NCBI GenBank assembly: GCA_012274165.1 | Contig: JAAPAA010000086.1 | Coordinates: 1 to 9,280 of the forward strand | From: Thiobacillaceae bacterium | GTDB lineage: Bacteria; Pseudomonadota; Gammaproteobacteria; Burkholderiales; Thiobacillaceae | Direction: 5' to 3' | DNA: 9,280 nt | Shown: positions 1 through 4,400 of the stretch, in pieces | Position numbering within the stretch: the first letter of the stretch is position 1 | Layout: each line of letters begins with the position of its first letter | Notes under the pieces: generated by a model | Databases searched by the model: none | Told to the model about the DNA's origin: nothing | The model's input: the letters and a program-made list of their open reading frames with translations, nothing else | Program-made: the position numbers and the translations under genes

Positions 1-267
1 CACGTTCTGCCGGCACGCCGCCTCGATCCTGCGACTGGTGAACAGCCCGCGGCTGTACCCCAGCAGCACGATCTTGAGCATGACGCGCGGGTCATAGGCG
101 CTGGCACCGGTCTGGTCATTGCGAAACCTCGCGTCCAGCGCGCACAGATCCAACTCGTGATCGACCAGGTGATCCAGCGCGAACTCGAAGGTGCCAGGCT
201 GGATCTGCTCGGCGAGCACCACCGGCAGCAGCAACGGGTCGCGGTGAATGGGCTTGTAGCGGGGCAT
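1..267 (-). CDS. IS1182-family transposase, N-terminal part (runs off left edge)
   Basis: Reading leftward from the ATG at 265-267, the frame is open to the window edge (89 residues seen). The N-terminus reads MPRYKPIHRDPLLLPVVLAE. It is followed by an acidic helical stretch and the segment SAYDPRVMLKIVLLGYSRGL, then TSRRIEAACRQNV. The pattern of a proline-rich start, a xAYxPRxxLKxxxxGYSxGxxSSRxIExACRxN block and a basic helix is the conserved N-terminal (DUF772-like) DNA-binding region of IS1182-type DDE transposases. The DDE catalytic residues would lie further left, outside the window, so activity cannot be judged. No good Shine-Dalgarno sequence is visible. The start is supported by family alignment from memory and by the roughly 96 nt between it and the putative element end. 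An IS5-like relative sharing this N-terminal domain is the main alternative. Confidence 0.87.
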   Translation of the reverse strand, partial: MPRYKPIHRDPLLLPVVLAEQIQPGTFEFALDHLVDHELDLCALDARFRNDQTGASAYDPRVMLKIVLLGYSRGLFTSRRIEAACRQNV

Positions 268-363
268 GGCACTTGCGTCGTAATGCAATGTCTACCCAAA
301 CGCTTCAGCCGCAGTCCGCGACGACCGGCCTGCCGATCAACGGCAGGGTTTTTACACAGGCTC
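1..363 (-). mobile_element. Insertion sequence (IS1182-like), right end of the element
   Basis: The transposase is transcribed leftward. The sequence just upstream of it ends, read on the minus strand, with GAGCCTGTGTAAAAACCC, which looks like an IS terminal repeat. It abuts the core of an attC site at 360-366. A perfect hairpin (CTGCCG at 330-335, CGGCAG at 341-346) sits about 15 bp inside this end. The other end is outside the window, so the terminal inverted repeat and target duplication cannot be confirmed, and the outer boundary is approximate to a few bases. Confidence 0.6.
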
Positions 364-440
364 AACGTAAAGGTAACCGGCGGCCTATTGGCAGGCGAAT
401 GCCTGCCGCGAGCACGTCCGTGTTGACCGACAAGTTCGAC
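360..440 (-). other. attC site 1 (end of cassette 1)
   Basis: On the minus strand R'' is GTCGAAC (434-440), followed by the L'' region GTCGGTCAAC and CGGACG. The L' region GCCGGTTACC leads into R' GTTGAGC (360-366). A perfect 7-bp central stem, GGCAGGC (390-396) with GCCTGCC (401-407), closes a 4-nt loop. Length is 81 bp. The R' half is immediately followed by the insertion-sequence end, so the next cassette on this side has been displaced or interrupted. Confidence 0.88.
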
Positions 441-465
441 TGCATCGCCCTGATAGACGCGACGC

Positions 466-783
466 TCATAGCATCAGTGCGGAGAAGAGGCCAACCGCGA
501 GACCGAGCGATGCTGGAGGCGGCGCGAACCCGGCGAGACGAGGATTACGGGGTTGTCCTATCCAGGACGGTAGCTTCGGTTCTCGTCCGGGCATACGAGC
601 CCAAATAAGCGGATCCTCGAACACGAAGCCAGCCCAAACGAGCAACGCGGCACAGCCGAGAACAATTCCGAAAGACACAGAGCCTCCCATTGGTCCCACG
701 CCAGCGAACGCAGCCAGAGTGCGACCGAGGACCAGAGCTACCCCCAGAGTAACCACGTATGCGACGGCGTAGAGCGCACGCAC
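466..783 (-). CDS. Small predicted membrane protein, cassette 1
   Basis: This 105-residue protein starts at GTG (781-783). An ACGAGGA ribosome-binding site at 789-795 is correctly spaced, which supports the non-ATG start. Residues about 4-27 form a hydrophobic helix (beginning LYAVAYVVTLGVALVLG), and residues 35-56 form a second around GIVLGCAALLVWAGFVF. A Pro/Arg-rich loop contains MPGREPKLPSW. A last apolar stretch (GLAVGLFSALML) reaches the C-terminus, which implies two or three inner-membrane segments. The TGA stop at 466-468 lies about 26 bp before the attC R'' box. I recognise no family. Small TM proteins of unknown role are very common integron cargo. It has its own ribosome-binding site, so it does not depend on a neighbour for translation. 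The gene is confidently real; its function is unknown. Confidence 0.75.
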   Translation of the reverse strand: MRALYAVAYVVTLGVALVLGRTLAAFAGVGPMGGSVSFGIVLGCAALLVWAGFVFEDPLIWARMPGREPKLPSWIGQPRNPRLAGFAPPPASLGLAVGLFSALML

Positions 784-788
784 TTCTA

Positions 789-795
789 TCCTCGT
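789..795 (-). promoter_or_regulatory. Ribosome-binding site deciding a GTG start
   Basis: Minus-strand ACGAGGA lies 5 nt upstream of GTG 783-781 inside the 5' leader of cassette 1. No ATG in this frame lies between the cassette edge and residue 1, so this site fixes the start. Confidence 0.6.
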
Positions 796-798
796 GCA

Positions 799-888
799 GT
801 TGAACGTCGGACGTAACCGGCGACCAGGGAACGGCGCGGCGCAGCCGCGGAACGGCTTTGGGCGTCCGCGTTGACGGACTTGTTAGAC
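799..888 (-). other. attC site 2 (end of cassette 2)
   Basis: On the minus strand R'' is GTCTAAC (882-888), then GTCCGTCAAC and GCGGACG. The other half is GCCGGTTACG followed by R' GTTCAAC (799-805). The central stem is GCGGC (836-840) and GCCGC (844-848) with a 3-nt loop. Length is 90 bp. The TAA stop of the cassette 2 gene (883-885) is built into R''. Confidence 0.92.
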
Positions 889-1344
889 GGCATTCCAGTC
901 ATAGACAGACAACTTGAAGCTAGCGATCCATTCTAGAAGCCGATAGTCTCGGTCCTGGAGCTCCTGCATGAACGCCCGAAAGCTGGGCGCCACTTCGGCG
1001 AAGACGTGCTCACGCCGCGCGAAGTAAACAATCCGGTTTTCCGGAGGCACAAATGCGTAGAAGTTGCCAAGACCATCCTGCGCAAACAGCGCCGCACCTT
1101 TGAGCGTGCCGGATTCCACCGGATTGAACCACTCCAGCCGGAAGCTAAGGTCTTCGTCTGAGATGTCCCCGAAGCCCACACTACGAAGAAAGAGCAGCAG
1201 ATCATCGGGCAAGGGAACGCCGGCCCTTTCTTCCGCGGTTTTCAATTCGATGCCGCCGGCCATTGCATAGGGGTGCCAGATCGGCTGTTCTCGAAACCAG
1301 CCCTTTCGGCGTGAGGCAAGGAGGCGCTCGATCAACGCATTCAT
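883..1344 (-). CDS. SMI1/KNR4 (SUKH) family protein, cassette 2
   Basis: This 153-residue protein starts at ATG 1342-1344, the first ATG after the cassette edge at 1359. The same frame is open further upstream, but that stretch is attC read-through and is not used here. The SUKH pattern is visible: a helix with AEERAGVPLPDDLLLFL at residues 37-53 (E..LG..LP.DL..FL type), then LFAQDGLGNFYAF at about 86-98, IVYFARREH at about 105-112, and the closing helix SFRAFMQEL at about 121-129. SUKH proteins are typically immunity proteins of contact-dependent or polymorphic toxin systems, and are also found as orphans in integrons. No toxin partner is visible here, so this is an orphan immunity-like or protein-binding module. 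No Shine-Dalgarno sequence is obvious in the 14-nt leader. The TAA stop is embedded in the attC R'' box. The family call is firm; a protective role is inference. Confidence 0.87.
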   Translation of the reverse strand: MNALIERLLASRRKGWFREQPIWHPYAMAGGIELKTAEERAGVPLPDDLLLFLRSVGFGDISDEDLSFRLEWFNPVESGTLKGAALFAQDGLGNFYAFVPPENRIVYFARREHVFAEVAPSFRAFMQELQDRDYRLLEWIASFKLSVYDWNAV

Positions 1345-1352
1345 GCTATGCC

Positions 1353-1442
1353 GTCTAACGTCGGCGCTGACCGGCGCACAAGAAAGAAGGCTGCAGAGCA
1401 GCCGGACACACTTGTGCGTCCGCGTCGAGCAACCAGTTAGCC
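1353..1442 (-). other. attC site 3 (end of cassette 3)
   Basis: On the minus strand R'' is GGCTAAC (1436-1442), then GTTGCTCGAC and GCGGACG. The other half is GCCGGTCAGCG followed by R' GTTAGAC (1353-1359), a perfect GTTRRRY. The central stem is GGCTGC (1389-1394) and GCAGCC (1398-1403) with a 3-nt loop. Length is 90 bp. Confidence 0.92.
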
Positions 1443-1466
1443 CGCATGAGCTCTCTGGACGAGTCA

Positions 1467-1997
1467 CTAACCATTTCGTGATTCCAGGTATTGGTCGATC
1501 GCATGAGTAAGCCGGTTGAAGACACCGAACATTCTTCCTGCCCCGTAAACCACAAGCAACGTTCCCGCTAGCAGGCAGAAACCCACAAAGGTCCAATACA
1601 AGCCGGGTACTTCTGAGGCGGTCAGCGAGGTCAGCCCAAACCGACCGGGCAGGCGGCCGCTACGAAGCGTAACCCACGCGTACCAGTACAAGAGTAGTCC
1701 AAAGAAGGCTAGAACAATATTTGACCGCCGCCCGGCGATTAGGCCCAACAGAAATCGACCTATCCCGAACGCGCTCTCAAAACCGACCCTCGGAAACGCA
1801 AAGCCTATGCACGCAACTGCGATAGTCGTTCCGAAAATCCACACCGGGAAACCAACAGGCGACAGAACGGGAAAACTCAGCGCAACCACTGCGACAAATA
1901 CGCCTGCAATCAATCCGACGAAGATGCCGAGCGCAGCCCCTGCACCCCGATCCGAAAGGCTCGATCGGTGGTTCGATTCACAATCGACGCTGGACAT
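1467..1997 (-). CDS. Multi-spanning membrane protein of unknown function, cassette 3
   Basis: This 176-residue protein begins at ATG 1995-1997, ten nucleotides after the cassette edge. An upstream in-frame ATG at 2016-2018 lies inside attC site 4 and is rejected. A polar N-terminus (MSSVDCESNHRSSLSDRG) precedes hydrophobic helices at about residues 22-46, 50-70, 90-108 and 132-156, predicting four inner-membrane segments. The third helix is aromatic (FFGLLLYWYAWV). The C-terminus (FNRLTHAIDQYLESRNG) is a short amphipathic tail. The TAG stop at 1467-1469 lies 25 bp before the attC R'' box. I recognise no family. The leader is too short for an ordinary Shine-Dalgarno site, so expression may depend on the preceding attC transcript. 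It is probably a genuine cassette gene, since its ends fit the cassette precisely. Confidence 0.75.
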   Translation of the reverse strand: MSSVDCESNHRSSLSDRGAGAALGIFVGLIAGVFVAVVALSFPVLSPVGFPVWIFGTTIAVACIGFAFPRVGFESAFGIGRFLLGLIAGRRSNIVLAFFGLLLYWYAWVTLRSGRLPGRFGLTSLTASEVPGLYWTFVGFCLLAGTLLVVYGAGRMFGVFNRLTHAIDQYLESRNG

Positions 1998-2000
1998 GAG

Positions 2001-2087
2001 GGCTAACGTTGGAGGCAACCGGACCGCAACGTTTGCGGCGAAGCCGCCTTCTGCAGTTGCGGGTCCGCGTTGGCCGACTTGTTATCC
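2001..2087 (-). other. attC site 4 (end of cassette 4)
   Basis: On the minus strand R'' is GGATAAC (2081-2087), then GTCGGCCAAC and GCGGACC. The other half is GGTCCGGTTGCC followed by R' GTTAGCC (2001-2007). The central stem is GCGGC (2035-2039) and GCCGC (2043-2047), loop GAA. An outer pairing GGACCGCAAC/GTTGCGGGTCC is nearly perfect. Length is 87 bp. Confidence 0.92.
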
Positions 2088-2475
2088 CTCATATGCCTCC
2101 ACAAAGCGGGCCGGACCAGTGGCCAGATAGGAAACCCCAGCAGCGGTAACGGCTAGGACAGAGCCCGAAGAAAACGCGATTGTTGCCGAGACGCGGCCAA
2201 ACAAACTGAGGGGCAATGGAATGACGTTCTCGAACTTTCCGTTAGCCACGGAGAGGCTACCGTCCGACACGGAGCCGATGCACGCGCCTCCGCTTTCCGA
2301 AAACGTTGCGTCGGTAAAGACCAGTTCGGCCGGCTCCACGTAACCAGAACCTGCGTCGACTCCAGGCCGCCCAGCGGAGCGATGAACATAGGCCGAGTTG
2401 AACACAACGTGCAAGTCGCGCCCCGACGTGCGTATGGCCTATCGTTGAGTCGTGCAGTTCGACGGCGCTGTTCAT
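2082..2475 (-). pseudogene. Frameshifted cassette 4 gene, conserved cassette protein of unknown function
   Basis: Two frames are needed to read this gene. From ATG 2473-2475 the first 12 codons read MNSAVELHDSTI. The frame then goes into Arg/Trp-rich nonsense and stops near 2257. One frame over, the sequence continues AIRTSGRDLHVVFNSAYVHR, then SAGRPGVDAGSGYV, EPAELVFTDA, IPLPLSLFG and AGVSYLATGPARFVEAYEG, ending at a TAA inside the attC R'' box (2082-2084). Removing one base in the GGCC at 2436-2439 joins the halves into a 130-residue protein. That protein fits the cassette exactly and resembles a recurrent integron-cargo family (MNSxVELHDS start, then a beta-rich body), which I recall but cannot name. 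The body looks like a small beta-sandwich. It could be a real loss of function, a sequencing error, or less likely recoding. An alternative is a shorter protein from the TTG at 2412-2414, but that would lose the conserved N-terminus. Confidence 0.72.
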
Positions 2476-2478
2476 GAG

Positions 2479-2568
2479 GGATAACGTTGAAAGCAACCGG
2501 CGATCAAGGGCAATGGCCGCGTAGCGGCCGGATGCCCTTGGGCGTCCGTGTTGGCTGACCAGTTAAGC
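2479..2568 (-). other. attC site 5 (end of cassette 5)
   Basis: On the minus strand R'' is GCTTAAC (2562-2568), then GTCAGCCAAC and ACGGACG. The other half is GCCGGTTGC followed by R' GTTATCC (2479-2485). The central stem is a perfect 6-bp GGCCGC (2515-2520) with GCGGCC (2524-2529), loop GTA. Length is 90 bp. The TAA stop of the cassette 5 gene is inside R''. Confidence 0.92.
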
Positions 2569-2991
2569 ACGCAGCACCTCCCTCTCGAAACTTTCCATGG
2601 CGGGGGTGAGATCCTCTTTCAGAAGCCAGTAGTTGTCGATTGCGCGACTAAGCATGTCAATCGACTCCTGCTTCAGGTCAAATTTCACAAGCTTGAGGTC
2701 ACCCACGTCCCAATGCTTCAGGCTGTTCTTCGCCATATTTGCTCGGTCCGCAATGTGTTTCGGCGGTGTAGGCTCGCCATACAGTTTCAGATGAATGGCA
2801 GCCACGGCGCGCTTCAAAGCCTCTAGAGAGTTCTCCTTCCCTTCCGCGACCAAGAACTTGCCAAAGACTTCATCCGCCGCGCCGGCGAGAGTGACTACCG
2901 AGCCGTAGTCATTCCCCTGCGCAAAGAGGGATAGCGCTGTTTCTAAGTGCTGGAGCGCCAAGTCCTCCCGGTAATACGCTTTGACGGGCAT
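2563..2991 (-). CDS. Helical HEPN-like protein of unknown function, cassette 5
   Basis: This 142-residue protein starts at ATG 2989-2991, 18-20 nt after the cassette edge, and ends with TAA in the attC R'' box. It is predicted almost wholly alpha-helical: YYREDLALQHLETALSLFAQ (residues 6-25), then VVTLAGAADEVFGKFLVAEG (about 32-51), LEALKRAVAAIHLKLYG (56-72) and a last long helix SIDMLSRAIDNYWLLKED (about 110-127). The first two helices and the late segment KNSLKH (88-93) resemble HEPN proteins. The HEPN RNase signature is R-x4-6-H; here K88 replaces the arginine ahead of H93, although R83 lies ten residues before H93. It may therefore be a HEPN-fold binding protein without RNase activity. 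No partner nucleotidyltransferase is adjacent. The fold assignment is tentative and the reality of the gene is well supported. Confidence 0.78.
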   Translation of the reverse strand: MPVKAYYREDLALQHLETALSLFAQGNDYGSVVTLAGAADEVFGKFLVAEGKENSLEALKRAVAAIHLKLYGEPTPPKHIADRANMAKNSLKHWDVGDLKLVKFDLKQESIDMLSRAIDNYWLLKEDLTPAMESFEREVLRA

Positions 2992-3004
2992 GAGATCTGA
3001 TGCT

Positions 3005-3085
3005 GCTTAACGTAGAAGTGACCGGCGGGCCATAGGCACGCGACAGCGCGCCGCGAGAGCGTCCGTGTCGACTGCCATGTTAGGG
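3005..3085 (-). other. attC site 6 (end of cassette 6)
   Basis: On the minus strand R'' is CCCTAAC (3079-3085), then GGCAGTCGAC and ACGGACG. The other half is GCCGGTCACTTC followed by R' GTTAAGC (3005-3011, RYYYAAC on plus). The inner stem is weak (CGCG 3039-3042 with CGCG 3047-3050). Length is 81 bp. Confidence 0.9.
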
Positions 3086-3157
3086 GCGCTCACCAGAATA
3101 ACCAGAGGACGCACGGGACGCCGTTGCGTCAATGCTGTGGGCAGCATTGAAGTTCAC
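3080..3157 (-). CDS. Possible 25-residue ORF coupled to the cassette 6 gene
   Basis: A GTG at 3155-3157 overlaps the TGA of the upstream gene (GTGA, a classic translational-coupling overlap). It opens a frame VNFNAAHSIDATASRASSG plus six residues, which stops at a TAA lying exactly in the attC R'' box, where several other cassette genes end. It has no recognisable domain and is very short, so it may be only the tail left when the preceding gene was truncated. A 15-bp piece of it recurs at 3911-3925. Confidence 0.25.
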   Translation of the reverse strand: MNFNAAHSIDATASRASSGYSGERP

Positions 3158-3516
3158 GGCGCGACCTCCTCGCCAGTGTCAGCATTGACTTTCGGCAACT
3201 CGTCAAATCGCACAAATGGCTTGTGTATCCAGAACGGCGGGTCATTCGAAGGCCGGTTTAGCCATAAGTGATCCTCATCGGCTAGAGGGGCCGAAGGCCA
3301 CATCTTATTTTCCTCCTGTAGCCAGTAGACACTCTTGAATTTTGAACACACAGTGAATGAAATCTCTGGGTCCCGCCCATGCTCAAAGAGCTTCCTTCCA
3401 TGAAAACCGCACCAAGCGGACTTTACGTCCCACAAACTTCTGTTCGTACCTTTCGGCGGACTCGTGCGCAGAAAGTGGCAAAGGCTGCAAGACGCTTCAT
3501 TGGGAATACCGCCCAT
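3154..3516 (-). CDS. Cys-rich small protein, possible zinc-binding, cassette 6
   Basis: This 120-residue protein starts at ATG 3514-3516. The cassette edge itself supplies an AGGAG Shine-Dalgarno sequence (GTTAGGAGCGGCAATG), which fixes this start over upstream in-frame codons lying inside attC. The cysteines have a metal-site look: C10-x2-C13 (SCSLCHF), C36-x2-H39 (WCGFHGRKLF) and C57 (TVCSKFKS). The rest is aromatic and acidic (VYWLQEENKMW, then EDHLWLNRP and PPFWIHKPF). There is no signal peptide or membrane segment, so it is probably cytosolic. I recognise no named family, though short C-x2-C...C proteins with a CxxF end are common in such arrays. The TGA stop at 3154-3156 lies about 70 bp before R'', unusually far for this array, and a second tiny frame occupies the gap. 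Metal binding is inference. Confidence 0.72.
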   Translation of the reverse strand: MGGIPNEASCSLCHFLRTSPPKGTNRSLWDVKSAWCGFHGRKLFEHGRDPEISFTVCSKFKSVYWLQEENKMWPSAPLADEDHLWLNRPSNDPPFWIHKPFVRFDELPKVNADTGEEVAP

Positions 3517-3522
3517 TGCCGC

Positions 3523-3624
3523 TCCTAACGTTGGCCGTGAGTGGACCGCAACGGTGCACTCAGTTGTGAAGAATGGCAGGAACGCGTCCTGCCGTTGTGG
3601 GTCCAATCGACGAACCTGTTAAAG
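3523..3624 (-). other. attC site 7 (end of cassette 7)
   Basis: On the minus strand R'' is CTTTAAC (3618-3624), then GTTCGTCGAT and TGGACCC. The other half is GCGGTCCACTCACGGCC followed by R' GTTAGGA (3523-3529). A perfect 7-bp central stem, GGCAGGA (3575-3581) and TCCTGCC (3587-3593), closes a 5-nt loop. At 102 bp it is the longest site here and its L boxes are the most diverged. Confidence 0.87.
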
Positions 3625-3843
3625 CTCACTGCGCGACTCCAACGAGGAAGATTTGGGGTTCTGCTCCTTCGAACGCCAGTATTTGGCCCAGGGATATATG
3701 ACTGTGACACTTGCCGCGAAGAAGCCGACGAAGAATACAGCTAAGAGAACCCACTTCGGAAGGCTGTGCAGGCCAAGCCAAAATGTGGCCATGGACAACA
3801 ACAACGTCACATAGGCTGCAACAAGCATGCGGGTGCTGATCAT
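3619..3843 (-). CDS. Two-TM small membrane protein, cassette 7
   Basis: This 74-residue protein starts at ATG 3841-3843, ten nucleotides after the cassette edge. An upstream start in the same frame lies in non-cassette sequence and is rejected. There are two hydrophobic helices: residues 6-28 (MLVAAYVTLLLSMATFWLGL) and about 31-53 (WVLLAVFFVGFFAASVTVIY). A polar, Ser/Glu-rich cytosolic-type tail follows (WRSKEQNPKSSSLESRSEL). The TAA stop (3619-3621) is part of the attC R'' box. The R'' box and the cassette 5' end are complementary over ten bases (GTTAAAGCTC), the best match in the array. I recognise no family. By polarity this is the cassette closest to where attI and a cassette promoter would be, but neither is evident. 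Confidence 0.74.
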   Translation of the reverse strand: MISTRMLVAAYVTLLLSMATFWLGLHSLPKWVLLAVFFVGFFAASVTVIYPWAKYWRSKEQNPKSSSLESRSEL

Positions 3844-3893
3844 GAGCTTTAACGTAATGTGTACCCGCGTTCTGCGGGCTGATATCCCGCACT

Positions 3894-4047
3894 TGCGGAA
3901 TAACACCTAGCCAGAGGACGCACGGAAGTGCTTGTGGTGGAACGGTTTTTCGGGCGATCTGCGGAATAACACGTCCGATAAATTCGGAGCACAAACCCCG
4001 CAAACCGGGCCTCTGCCGCCCGTGCGGAATAACACTGCGGGATAAGC
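3894..4047 (+). repeat. Three 13-bp direct repeats TGCGGAATAACAC plus degenerate copies
   Basis: Perfect copies lie at 3894-3906, 3960-3972 and 4023-4035 (start spacing 66 and 63 bp). A degenerate copy, TGCGGGATAAGC, directly follows at 4036-4047. AGCGGATAAGTACAC at 4132-4146 is a further relative. The intervening sequences are not alike, so these are short binding or recombination motifs rather than a tandem duplication. Binding by a site-specific recombinase or accessory protein is one reading; a regulator's operator is another. Confidence 0.6.
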
Positions 4048-4097
4048 TGGCGAGCAGCGCAGTTTCTGGACACGTCCCTCCTCTAAGTTCGCGTCAA

Positions 4098-4140
4098 CAT
4101 TGCGAATCTTTCCGCAATGCTACCGCTTTGTAGCGGATAA
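4098..4140. repeat. Nested inverted repeats near the junction
   Basis: CATTGCG (4098-4104) and CGCAATG (4113-4119) form perfect 7-bp arms around 8 nt. CCGCT (4123-4127) and AGCGG (4132-4136) form a 5-bp hairpin around TTGT. TTTCCGC at 4109-4115 roughly mirrors GCGGATAA at 4133-4140. The arrangement could be a tyrosine-recombinase core or a regulator site. No function is shown. Confidence 0.4.
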
Positions 4141-4371
4141 GTACACAGCGAAAAACCGCAACGAAATTCGCTCCTCCAAACCGGCCGTTCGCGATCGGCT
4201 CCTTGTGGCCGTGACACGCCGGCGAGGTCGACACTCCATTGCGGGCATTCGAAATTCGGGCGGACCGACTGACCGCTCCGACACGCCGCCGCCGTCGTAG
4301 TTCGACCCATACGTGTCCTAGGTGGGCTTGAAGTCGACGCCCGGAAGGCGCCGGTCAGTAAGGCGGTAAAG

Positions 4372-4389
4372 ACCCGGATTGGACCGGGT
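4372..4389. promoter_or_regulatory. Palindrome upstream of the large defence gene
   Basis: ACCCGG (4372-4377) and CCGGGT (4384-4389) are perfect arms around a 6-nt spacer, ending 11 bp before the ATG at 4401. It may be an operator or a leader hairpin limiting translation. Its position makes it the most plausible control element for the gene, but no regulator gene is adjacent. Confidence 0.4.
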
Positions 4390-4394
4390 AAGCT

Positions 4395-4399
4395 GGAGG
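4395..4399 (+). promoter_or_regulatory. Abnormally close Shine-Dalgarno sequence
   Basis: GGAGG is separated from ATG 4401-4403 by a single base. An in-frame TAA at 4389-4391 excludes a start further upstream. The next ATG (4455) would delete Glu17 of the nuclease domain. The start is therefore kept at 4401, with probably weak initiation. Confidence 0.45.
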
Positions 4400-4400
4400 C

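Larger units (their letters stand above)
360..3853 (-). mobile_element. Integron gene-cassette array (seven cassettes)
   Basis: Seven attC-like sites are spaced 324-648 bp apart, each directly following a minus-strand gene. Approximate cassettes, left to right, are 367-805, 806-1359, 1360-2007, 2008-2485, 2486-3011, 3012-3529 and 3530-3853. Every cassette begins, on the minus strand, with a GTT core whose seven bases are complementary to the R'' box of the attC at its own other end: GTTAGAC/GTCTAAC, GTTAGCC/GGCTAAC, GTTATCC/GGATAAC, GTTAAGC/GCTTAAC, GTTAAAG/CTTTAAC, with one mismatch in two cassettes. This is what circularised cassettes require and is very hard to get by chance. All genes share one orientation, as in chromosomal integrons. 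No integrase gene is present. By polarity, attI would lie to the right of 3853. Confidence 0.93.
3854..4400. other. Gene-free junction between cassette array and defence gene
   Basis: No convincing gene lies in these roughly 550 bases; open frames here are short and end arbitrarily. On the minus strand, GGTACACATTACGTTAAAG (3847-3865) resembles the L'-R' half of the array's attC sites, but no clear R''-L'' half follows, so it is a truncated attC or a different attachment site. The stretch 3864-3898 is a chain of overlapping CCCGC/GCGGG inverted repeats. Three 13-bp direct repeats (3894-4035) and a 7-bp inverted repeat (CATTGCG 4098-4104, CGCAATG 4113-4119) follow. No integrase, tRNA or clear sigma-70 promoter is visible. 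Confidence 0.6.

Noticed and set aside
157..608. Plus-strand frames at 157-426 and 273-608
   Set aside because: They are antisense to the transposase or run through the IS end and attC site 1; they show no domain-like sequence.
1345..1596. N-terminal extension of the SUKH gene up to 1596
   Set aside because: It reads through attC site 3 and antisense of the next cassette's gene end; the cassette edge at 1359 and ATG at 1344 give the natural start.
1998..2018. Start at 2018 for the cassette 3 membrane protein
   Set aside because: The ATG lies inside attC site 4, outside the cassette; the ATG at 1997 follows the core directly.
3626..4003. Minus-strand 125-codon frame over the array edge
   Set aside because: It spans the cassette boundary and the 13-bp repeats, and overlaps the 2-TM cassette gene in another frame.
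3894..4035. Three regularly spaced short repeats as a CRISPR array
   Set aside because: The repeats are only 13 bp, spacers are 50-53 bp, and there are no cas genes; the unit is too short for a CRISPR repeat.
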